A stretch of 64,000 nucleotides of DNA, from positions 23,094,001 through 23,158,000 of the forward strand of contig NC_134025.1 in the NCBI RefSeq assembly GCF_964204645.1, in the 5' to 3' direction. Shown here piece after piece: positions 24,515-35,061 of the stretch. Both the position numbers and the translations under genes were made by a program. Under the pieces are notes generated by a model. That model worked only from the letters and a program-made list of their open reading frames with translations, had not been told where the DNA came from and did not search any database. Position 1 is the stretch's first letter. Each line of letters begins with the position of its first letter. This stretch comes from Tubulanus polymorphus. Lineage: Eukaryota > Nemertea > Palaeonemertea > Tubulaniformes > Tubulanidae.

Positions 24515-25915
24515 GATGTACTCCACACGAGGAATACATGTACTAATTTGTGAATACTTTATATATATTGCCAATTGTCTCTGCTAGAAGTGTTTCTCTA
24601 ACATTCCATAATTGTTGATGAAACTGATGTAAAAGAATTCAATCCTCCCATTGGACGACGAAAATAGGAATTGACCAGAAACTCCGAGCTTAATCGTATA
24701 TCGTACATTTTAGTAAACTTGTCGGCCAAATGTTATATTACCTGAGGAATCCAGTTTCACAAAGTTTAAATATGATAATTCGCCAATGGATGTAGGCCTA
24801 TATCAACATATATAACATTTCCGATCATGATCAGCTTTGGCAAACACTTCATTTTACGAACTCAGCAAGATTAAATATAGAATGTTGTCATAAATTGCTA
24901 ATACAGTAAACCTTGCCTAACTCTGGGACAAACTGAGACCGGAAAAATCAGTCTGAGGTAAGCAATTTCAAGAATAGAAAAATACGTTTGGAAGTCAGAA
25001 AAATTATTTCATTTTTTGTCCGAATTAGTCAAAAGTTCAAGATGGCCATGTCCGAGTAAGGCGTGGTTTGCTGTACTATGCTTTAATTTTTCAGTAAACC
25101 TAGAATTTTAAATAAGTGACGAAGAAACATGTATACCCAAGGTTACTCATGATTTTTCTGATCAGTATTGCCTTAAAAGTTGGGACCTTCATTTTTCTAC
25201 CAAATTCAGCAGTTACCAGTTTGATAAACTGGGAAAATCAATGGATAGATATAAAATTATTGAGCCTAACGGCGGTCTAAATTGCTTTACTAATTTCTTA
25301 CAGAATAGGGCAATACTGGACTGGGCGATACTTGTGTATTAAGAGAAGGAAACGGATATCTTAAGTTTATCAAATAAACTGGTACCTGTTGAGGCAGAAT
25401 CTACTGTATGATCATCTTTTTGCATGTACACATATATTTTTTTTGGCAGGCTAATCAGAATCTAATTTGCTTGGCGATCATTTTCACCGCCCATGAATTC
25501 TGAGTGTTATTGATTTAATAAATATTTTCAATATGGTAATTGTAGTTTCTTCCACCATGTTCACTAGCGGTTACTCAGTTATTCGCTCTTTACTACTTAA
25601 CTTCAGTTAGAATTGAATCCCACTAACCTGTGGAGTATTTCAATTATCGTTGAAAGTTATCAATCCTGGATAGACCTCATTCATGTGATGCCTAAGTGTG
25701 TCATAATGTCCATCAAGCGTGAGGGGCTTACTGAAGTAAAATGTCGCAATATGACACAAGTGAATGATACACCTGCCGTCTGTGATCTGATATCCCAGTT
25801 TGTCTTTTCAATGGCTCCTTTGATAACATTTGGATTCTGAAGAGGTTGAAAATGAACTACAGTTTAAGTCCTTTATAAGCCATTGTTGGAACTGATGAAA
25901 AACATGGTTATAAAC
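24515..25915. other. Intergenic 3' of kelch gene
   Basis: Contains the TIR element at 24902-25075. The remainder is AT-rich with no supported gene. Confidence 0.5.
24902..25075. mobile_element. Short TIR element, TACAGTAAACCTTGCCTAA ends
   Basis: 174 bp from TACAGTAAACCTTGCCTAAC to its imperfect complement GAGTAAGGCGTGGTTTGCTGTA. It is related by its ends to 59430-59764, and a one-ended copy lies at about 54269. Confidence 0.65.
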
Positions 25916-27170
25916 TAGGGGTCCAGGGACACCATGCCCACTTGGGAAGTGGTTCCAAATGCTCAACAATCTAACAGTTTCAATATTCAATGCCCCCTGG
26001 TGACCATATACAGAATCCAATGACCTTGAAACTCACCACAATCATAGAACATGTCAGCAGCTACGATTTTGTAATTGATTATGATAACAAAATATGCCTC
26101 GTTACCACTTTAATATGGAAATACCAAGTTATTCTACTATTCAACGCCCCCTGGTGACCATATTCAAAACCCAATGACCTTGAAACTCACCACAATCATA
26201 GAACATGTCATGAAATATAACTTTGTAATTGATCATGGTAACAAAATATGCCTAGGTACCAATATAATAAGGAAATACTAAGTTATTCTACTATTCAACG
26301 CCCCCTGGTGACCATATAGAATAACTAATGGCCTTAAAACTTGCCACAATCATAGATGATGTCATGAGCTACAACTTTGCAATTGATTGTGGTAACAAAA
26401 TATGCATTGATACGAATATAATATAGAAATACTAAGATATTGCATTATTCAACGCCCCCTGGTGGCCATATACAAAAACCAATGACCTTGAAACTCACCA
26501 CAATCATAGAACACGTTATGAGCTACAACTTTCTAATTGATTGTGGTAACAAAATACGCTTAGGTATCAATATAATGTGGAAAAATTTTTTCCCACTTAC
26601 GAATGCATACTGCTGACACCAAGATGGCCGCCAATTGCATCATAATTGGCTGATGAAAAATACCTGTCTCAGGTATAAAACATCCCTTTCCAAAGAATAC
26701 CCATCACAAATTGCAATGAGAAATGATAAACCAGTAGGAAGCTACAGGACTCAGAATTTGGGCCAAAATTAACATTTTTGGGCACTAAAAAGGTCATAGG
26801 ACGGCCATCTTGAGTCCGATCGACCCAATTTTTGTTAAGCTGATGGGCCCTGGGGGAATTCACATATATCCGAAAGATCAAGGTAATTGATCAAAGCGTC
26901 TTCAAAATTTCCCTCAAAAAGTTCAAAAATGTGTAAAAAGTGCTGATTTTGGCGAACAACAATGGCTGCCAGTCGGCCATCTTGAATCTGACAGGGCCAG
27001 TTTTTGGGCTGAAGATGTGTCTAGGGTAGATACATGTGTAACCCAAATATCAAGACGTTACCTTGAAGCGTCTTCAAAACTTCCCAAAATAACTGGATTC
27101 CGTCTACGGACGGACGAACGGACGAAAAGTGAACGCAAGAGCCCGCTGGGACTAAAGTCCCAAGTGGGCT
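25916..27170 (-). mobile_element. CTCF-motif repeat element, copy C (full length)
   Basis: About 1255 bp, the most complete copy. It runs from CTAGGGGTCCAGGGACACC to a terminal hairpin (27140-27170: AGCCCGCTGGGAC - TAAA - GTCCCAAGTGGGCT). Four internal units of about 150 bp carry ACGCCCCCTGGTGACCATA-type sites (about 25990, 26141, 26297, 26451). A unique region with CAAGATGGCC and GGCCATCTTG motifs follows. It has no conserved open frame. The organisation (unique arms around satellite-like units, terminal hairpin) resembles non-autonomous Helitron or pearl-like elements of marine invertebrates; that class is inference. Confidence 0.85.
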
Positions 27171-27731
27171 AAAAATGGTACAGATTTTTCAATCCGGATT
27201 TTCATTTAATATTGGATGAAATATTTGGTCCATTTAACACCAGGAACCATGTAAACTATTATTCATAAGTCGGAGAAACCTTGGCAGTCCCTATAGCAAT
27301 CTGAATTAAGTAAGTTCCACTGTATTTCCATTGAACTTGAGTTCAGATTGAACAATTTTTTGTTCACTGGAAAATTTTGGCGTTACGTGAACAGTGGCAT
27401 TGAAAAGAATGGCATTATAATGGACTTTGACTGTAATTTGGACTGTAAAACTAAACTTTTGTCATGTAGCATCGCCATCGCTCAAATTAACTCACATTTC
27501 CACCATGATTTAAATAAACATGTGATACTGCATTTATTGTATAAAATGACAATTCAATCCATAAAATCACAATACAATGAAATTGTACGACCAAGTAAAA
27601 AACATTAATACACTGGTAAAATACCTTGAAGTGCCCATTCAAGTTGAATGAACCCATTCTAAAAATATGTACAAACATGATTAGCTTTTAAAGGTACGAG
27701 CCATTATGAGCGAATTAATGGGCTCTTTATG

Positions 27732-30700
27732 TCAGTCTATTAAAACAATTCTCCTATGAATGTCGGCATATTCGTCTAAATTCCTTGTCGGAGTTTCTAA
27801 CGTGTTGAATTTGCTTGGCGATAACGGAGACCGTCTTGTCGGCGACGAGGTACTTCGTTTTCCGAATGATTGCAATTTGTCGACATTCCTGAAAAAAAGA
27901 AAGAACACTCTATTAACAGAGTATCTTTTACAGGGTCCCTATAGATCAGACATTCCGGGATATAAGGGGTTTTAAGGGAGAAAATTTCTAAATTCGAGGA
28001 GTTTCTGCATCACTTTTATATCCCAATTACTATTCTTCTCAAATCAGTATTGTTTAACATCTGTTTGGTGGTTTTGTCAGCAAATTTCTATCCTTTACAC
28101 AACCTAAAACTCTGCTTCTAATTTTGTAACCACCTAATTAGGTGAAAAAAAATCCACGTCCCAACTGTATCGATTTAGGGGTGGTCTACTGTATAACTAC
28201 GAACTAGACAAAGTTTCTAATTGCCTATTTCTCAAAATTTAAGAGCTTAAAAAGGAGTTTTGGACATTTTGTTCAAATCAAAGGAGTTTCAAGCATCTTT
28301 AAAAGCGGTTTCTGTTTTGAAGGTGATTTCACGAATCGAGGGGTCGTAGGGACCGTGTATGTCTTCCAATGATTTTGATTGTCTTCATTCAGATATCCCT
28401 TCTTTGCAGAAATCCATAGAATCAAATAAAGATAAAAATCTAACTACCATTCTAATTTCACTTTGCCATCATCAGTCGTAATCAATTGCATATTACTCGA
28501 AATAGAAAAATCTTACTTTTCACACTTGAATTGAGATAAGAAACACGTGATGCCTTGCTGTTTCATTGTCTCTGCTTTCGTATTGGTAGCTTTTTTCAGA
28601 CTCTTGTTCTTAGAAAGCCCGGTACTTCGACATTTTCCAAGACCTGTATCAAAATATGATATCATTATTTTTCATCACAATTCTATCATTCATGTCCAAT
28701 AAGATATTTGCAATGAAAAATATTGAAAAGACTAACACATGTACCACACCTGTTTGTATTGACTTTTGTTTGATGTTATTTGTATGGCTACTAAAGGGGT
28801 TCTTCACTCCAAGATGAGATTTGATTTGCTCCTGCAAAAGTAATACAGCCATTTTAATACAAGAAAGTCAGTATAAAAAGTTCTGCTCGCTATTTAACTA
28901 CCCGCTATAAAGTTACCCTACTATTTTAGTACCAGGTACATAATATTACCTTGAATTCGGTTTCTTCGGAACATTTACTGAAATCGGGAAGACTTGGTGA
29001 ATCACTTAATTTTGTATCACTGGATTCCGCAGAAGTCGTTCCACTGGCATCGAATGTATCGCAAGAACTATTATCGCATAAATCTATCAAATCTGGTACC
29101 GACTTCTGTTTCGACTTCTGTTTTGCGATGAGATCCAAAATTGACTCATTCCTCTTTCTAAATAAAGGTGTCCGATTGTTTTGAGAACCGACGCACGACA
29201 TTTTGACTTTGGGAGATGAGACTTGTTGACTTAACGAACATCGTAACTTTGTGTCTTCATCTTCCGCAGAGTCTAGACTCATCGACGTATCGACTAAGTC
29301 TCGATTCGCCAAAGATTCTAACGAGTCTTGATTCATCGATGAATCTATCGGATAATCACTTAGTTCATTATTATCGCACTTAGAAGACATCTTAGACATC
29401 TTGAATACTTTACTCTTACTCCAAGCGAATACCGACAAACTGTTGGATTTCTCGCACGAACGACTAAGTTTTTCTGAATCATCGCGCGCAAGTGGAACAG
29501 AATTTTCATCGCTTTTCTCCATATCTAACTCATTGAGTTCACTCTGAAAAATATCGCCAGATTTTGGTCCATTCTGAGTAGCAGTATTCATTTTCAGTTT
29601 TGCACATGCAAATGGATTTTTCGATATTTTCGTCTGTTTCGCTAATTTCGATGGTGACGTCTTTGAAAAACTTTTACCAATGAAAAACCTGCAAGAGCAA
29701 CCAAGAATCTATATTAAATCGAATTATATTTTGAATTGACAGTGCGATGATAAACAGGGTGGGCCATTTGTATTTTACTGCTTTCCCCCAGACTTTTCCC
29801 TGACATGCAAGTTATTTTCCCTGCCTTGATCTGCTAAGAATCTAATCAATCAACACAGTCAAATATTTTGGAAACCTTTTGATTCTAAGCACGAATAGGT
29901 TATCACCACAGATTCCCAATTTTCTCCTTATTTTCAGCTTTTGTAATTCCATGACATTTTAAAGAAAAGAAATATCCCTGAATTTTCCCTGATTTCCAGG
30001 GAAGTGGCCAACCCGATAAAATTCTCCACGTCTCACATACCGGCTTCGAACTTGAGGTATATCTTCAGCGTCGGGTTTCATGATATTAAATCGCTTCTTC
30101 GTGAGACTCGAAACGGCGAAACAATTGCGTAGTTTCGATTCGGGCGTCGTTTCCAAGTTCGGCACTTGTTTCGACGGTGAACAAGCTTCTTCAAGCGCTT
30201 CGCAAAAACTATCTCTCTCTTTAGATAACGATTTCTCGAACGTTTGTCCATCTTCTTCTTCGTCGTCCGATAATTGTATATTGCCTGCAGTATAGTCGAT
30301 ACTGTCCTCGCGAACTGGGTGGTCTATCTCCGGTTCATCTAGACTATTGAAACACTTGTCGTATTTTGCGCGTTTTTCATTCGGCTCAGTACTTTCATCG
30401 TTGTACAGATCCGCGAGTTCGTCATTTGATTTCACATCCTCACTGTCAATTCCTTAATAGATAAAACATTGCTATTAACTACCACACTGAGCTGTGCATC
30501 ATCATTAGCTACATACATACATATGTAAGAACTAAGAAGTGGTCTGACAAATGCTCCACAATTTCAATGTTCAATGCCCCTTGGTGAACATACAGAAACC
30601 AATGAACTTTAAACTCGTGACAATCATAGATCATGTCATTGACTACAAATGATTGTGGTAAAAAAATGCATGTATTCCAACATAAAGGAAAATACTTAAA

Positions 30701-33700
30701 TCCTAGAAATAACCTCACTCACCAATGCCCCTGGTGAACGTATACAGAAGATTCCCTTTTTTACAAGCATTAAGACATCTAGAAGCCGATTTTTTATGGG
30801 TTTCACTATTGACAATGACTTCAGGTTACCATCTATCAATACTTAAATGGGGGTTAATAGTTATCGTACCTGGTCGAGCACGTTTCACGGAGAACTTTAC
30901 AGAAATCTCCTTCCCTTTCGTCGATTGAAGAAAGTGTTTACTGTGTGGTTGATCCGTGCGAGGACACCCCACTTGAGGTCGACCTGTTTTCCCCCAGATC
31001 GACCATTTCGGCACGCGCTTATCGTCGCTGTATCTTGAACGGCTGAACTTGGAAGGATTTTTCGGCTTCGCCTGTGAACAATTACATTATCATAGTCTAC
31101 CGAGGCTGTGCAGAATTTATACAATAGTTTTTTTGTGACTAAGAAATGAAGCTTAATAATTAAATACAGTGAATAAAATGCATATTTCTAATGCTCTAAA
31201 AAAATGCAACTTAAGTTTGTAGTAAGGAAGGAAAACTTGTGAAACTGTTGGACTTGATGAAGTAACGCTTACTTTATAAGAATCTGGATTGTATGAAGCC
31301 ATTTGTTGACCCGTGTTCACGTTTATATTACCGAGTGCAAGCTGTAAAGCCTTCTGTTGTGACATCATTCTGTAGATATCGATTCAAGGATTTTACAACT
31401 ACTGGTAATTAGGGGAAGTGCTTAGGCCAATCGCAGTGATGAGTGAATCATTACAATCAACATATCACCCAGTTATATCGCAATTGAATTCTTTAAAGGA
31501 TACGGTCCTGCGTATGTCAACAGTTCGGGAGTTACTTCGGGTGGATATGGATTCAAAGGCAACAACTTTCGCAATTTCGGATCAAAAACGAGTTGATACA
31601 AGAACGTATTGTTCGCCTGTCGGAATCCTTCGATGTATTCATCAGTCATTTTCGTATTCAGATTCAGATATGTCGGAAGCTTTTTCAAGAACTGCAAATT
31701 TATGAAACAAAGGGTTCATTTTCTAGTTGCATGGATACTGGCAAATAGTAATTCAGTGTTGGAGCGAGAAATTGTAATGAAACTGGTCATCAGCTGTCCC
31801 AGTTGTCCCTAAAAACCGTGAAATGAATACGTAGGTCACTGAAAGGGCCTATTCAGTAACGCAAAATGGTTAGGCTACCTCTAGATTGAAAACATCTAAT
31901 TTTCAAAGATCCAAACATTGAAAGGCATAGCTTTAAAAAGTTTTTTCCCCTAAGATTTGCCTCATCTATGCTCACATTCCCGCGAAACAAGAGAATCAAA
32001 TGTACATTTTAACGGCATGAGTTACCTTTTCAGGCTCGGTGTGTCTGGTCATTTTAAAGAACTTGCACGCTTTTCCCAGACCGACGCCGTATAGAGACGC
32101 GAGATAATCGCAGCCCGATAAAATACACATATAGCGAAACTTATCGAATGTGAAAAACGTCAATTTCGTCACTTCGTTCAAACGTTCCTTCTCGATCAAT
32201 GTACCATTACCGTTTATATCTAGTTTGAAGAGCACCTACAAGAAAATGTTCAAATTCTCTAATTATAAGGTGGAAAAGGGTTCATTATTACAAGTTCTTG
32301 CGTTGACAGAGTGATGGAAACGGACTATATCTATTTCAAACAAACAGCCAAGTAATCCATCTAATGTCTATTTCAACTTTGCTTGAGAGGACGTCGGGCG
32401 GCCTAGCTAAGTCAGCTTTGTAGTACATAGGCCTACCTGATATAGGTCTTAAAAGGACCAGCACAGATAGGCTACCGAAATAAAACAATGATTCCTAATC
32501 CATGTATCGAAGGTCCTATTATCAGGTATGTACTACCAAAACTGACTGAGCCACCTGATGTCCTCTCAAGCAAAGTTGAAATGACATTAGAACCACAGCA
32601 TACAATTTTCTAGCCATAGATTACCTTATTACAGCCAAACAACAGCAAATCGGAATCCTCAGTTATAATCAGATCAATGAAACCAATCTTATTCAGATAC
32701 GCAAGTTGGGCGTCAGCTTCGTACGGTGCAACAATACAATCAACACCCAGGTCTCTTAATGCCTAGAATAACCAAAAGAAAGAACGTCAGGTTAAATAAA
32801 ATCTCATGTTTCGATGGCAAAATTGTAAATTCTATTTTGATCGTTCTTTCGAGTGAACCCGATTCCAACAAAAACACAATACCTGCATCGTTTCCAAAGC
32901 CATTTCAGGAGTAACATCGATACACTTAGTGAAACAGTCTCGAGCCTCAGCTCTTTTTCCTTCCCGCAAGTATTGAGCAGCTTTCTTTTTATACTGAGAC
33001 CGACGCCTATAGGATTTTCAAAGAGCAATTATCATGAAACATCGATTTGCACCAGTTCACAGTTTTACCAAAGAACATGCTTATATAATGCCCATTAGGC
33101 AAGTATTTATTTCATAAACAAATGCATTGATTGCAAGGTTTCAGAGTGTTAAGATTGAATTTTGTAGACTCTAACTATGTGATAGGCCTTAGGCCTAACT
33201 TGGGATTTCTAGGACTCAGAAATAAAGAAAAATGCCCAACTCATTCTCAGATGCTAATCAGTGTGCACACACTATTGGGGAGGGGTAAACGATTGGCCAT
33301 TCCCTCCCATGTACATAAAGCTTGAAATAGCATACATCAAGGATGGGGTTGACTACCTTGCAGGTGGGTATTTACAAGTTTTATTTCAAAACTGGTTTCT
33401 GGGGTAGACATTGATTGTGTATACTTACTCGCGACGCGTTTTTTCTACACCAGCTTTGGAAGGGAGATGACAACCGTCAAATACCATGACAGGTTTTACA
33501 CCGGCCGCCAGTAACACGTTTACAAATTTAACCACATAAAACACGTATCTGATTGAGTAAAAGTGAGATCATATACTCGTGCGATGTTCGTAACAACAGT
33601 CAGGTTGAATGTATTCTTGAGAAATTTTAAATTCTATTCGATGAATCCGATTAAATTGCATGCGATATAAAATAAAAAAATTAAGATTTTGAAACAATTA

Positions 33701-33967
33701 TCTATATATCAAAATCAGGAAGCGATGCCGAAAACAAAGTTTTGACTGGAACCACCCACCCACTCCTAGTCCAAGAGAGCCTACTAATAACTGGTTTTTT
33801 ACTTACTGATCAGTTGGTTCTCCTCGCCCAAGTTTATCAGCACAGGCGAATGCACCTTTATGAAGCCAGCAGTATGTGTCGACACCGACGGTGCAACCTT
33901 TAAAATCGGAGATATTCGAGCCTTGAGATGCATTCTTGAGGAACGGTAATAAACCAGTAATACCCAT
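27732..33967 (-). CDS. EXO1: Exonuclease 1 (EXO1)
   Basis: Thirteen exons on the minus strand: 33807-33967, 33429-33548, 32883-33006, 32625-32762, 32026-32235, 31504-31691, 31273-31369, 30870-31071, 30041-30452, 28950-29688, 28750-28831, 28517-28643, 27732-27888. All phases agree, giving 918 aa. EXO1 is a 5'-3' double-strand exonuclease and flap nuclease of the FEN1/XPG family, acting in mismatch repair and end resection. N domain: [21 protein letters not shown] (D30), VFDGC. I domain: [33 protein letters not shown], so the acidic metal ligands are present. [13 protein letters not shown] marks the family. The C-terminal half is low-complexity and Ser/Asp/Glu-rich, as in orthologs, and carries a PIP-like QQGITCFL near residue 853. 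Intron 6 is U12-type (separate entry). Introns also contain a TIR element and a repeat fragment. Confidence 0.95.
30530..30760 (-). mobile_element. CTCF-motif repeat element, fragment D
   Basis: Two degenerate internal units (AATGCCCCTTGGTGAACATA at about 30572 and AATGCCCCTGGTGAACGTA at about 30723) in the EXO1 intron between exons 30870-31071 and 30041-30452. Neither terminal end is recognisable. Confidence 0.65.
31370..31503 (-). other. U12-type (minor spliceosome) intron in EXO1
   Basis: On the minus strand the intron begins GTATCCTTT, exactly the U12 5' splice-site consensus. It ends ...TCCTTGAATCGATATCTACAG; TCCTTGA matches the U12 branch-site consensus TCCTTRAY at 7 of 8 positions, with the branch A about 14 nt before the 3' AG, and there is no long polypyrimidine tract. 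Removing it gives [18 protein letters not shown], the same length as human YAGQYVDDSIALQIALGN. Reading through gives a stop instead. Confidence 0.85.
32361..32590. mobile_element. Foldback TIR element in EXO1 intron
   Basis: 230 bp with inverted termini of about 33 bp differing at only a few positions: CTAATGTCTATTTCAACTTT... and the complement of ...AAAGTTGAAATGACATTAG. It lies wholly within the intron between exons 32625-32762 and 32026-32235. The high arm identity suggests recent insertion. Confidence 0.8.
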
Positions 33968-35061
33968 AATCAGCTCGCAAATTAAACTGAAAATTGATGA
34001 GAATTTTTATTCATTGCATAACAAAACACCTTGGCTTGCCTTGTCATATTGATGGACAATGCTGCAGTCATTAATTTAATTAGGCATAGGCTGTCAAAAC
34101 TGAGGAGTGACGACAGTTGACACTCGATCTGACTGGACACTCTTCTGCTAGAGTAGTAGGCAGGATTATGCGGGCCTCACTCGATTATTAGGCCTACCTC
34201 CCGGACCTGTCCTCCTGTCCTGGTACTTTTAATTTAGTCCACCCCTCCTAACTAAAAAGTTATCAGTATAATAAAGGACGTAAATTGAAATACAATACGA
34301 TGAATGAAACATGATCAATTAAGAAGTAGCTTTCAAGATACTAACAAAAGTACAACTGATTAAATTCTAAAGCCAGTTACAGATGTCTTGGCCAGCGTAG
34401 AAGATGATTACCAGCAGCGTAAGGCATCGACCCTTCACGTTTCCCGCAATTGTGAGAGGGGCAGCACTTGACGGTAAACTCGGGGTTCATACACTAAAAA
34501 GCGGACTACAACAAGAGTATCCTCGCTTGCCAGGGTTTGATTGGCTCTCACCAAGAAGAGGCAATCAAACCCTGGCAAGCGAGGATGTATGATGCGGCGG
34601 GTCTCGCACCGGGCGAATTCAGAATGTTTTTTTTTTATACAGGCTACTGTCCAGTTTTTGGATGGTCATTCCATTTTCCTGAATTTTCATTTAGTTTCAC
34701 CTAACGTTAGAGCCACCAAGAAAGAGGGACCGCTGACTGCATCCAGATTATGAGTGCCGGCCATAAGAAAAAGAAGGCATACAACGGTTGTTGATAATGT
34801 CACAAATGTAATGAGTCAAATTCATGAAAAATCGAATTAGAATTGCCATCAGATATGCGTTTGGCCAACAAGCGGCATTGATTCAAATTTCAAATCATAT
34901 AGGGCGTTTTAATTAAGTAAAATTTGTATTTAGTTAAAATTCTCATTATCTCCGGGAGAAGTAAGACCGGATGGAACTCTGGAGGAGAAGACCGTCCTTC
35001 GGGAGATTTTATTTTCGCCAAACATGGTTAATGCCATCAATCCTTTAGAATTGCAGAATGA
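33968..35061. other. EXO1 upstream region and 3' flank of CUB-LDLa gene
   Basis: Holds the EXO1 5' region, a long perfect hairpin at 34519-34586, and a minus-strand AATAAA (35008-35013) about 50 bp past the stop of the next gene. No coding exon was recognised. Confidence 0.55.
34519..34586. repeat. Perfect 25-bp inverted repeat (hairpin)
   Basis: Arms 34519-34543 and 34562-34586 are exact reverse complements (CTCGCTTGCCAGGGTTTGAT core), separated by an 18-nt loop. It lies about 550-620 bp upstream of the EXO1 start codon. Confidence 0.9.
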
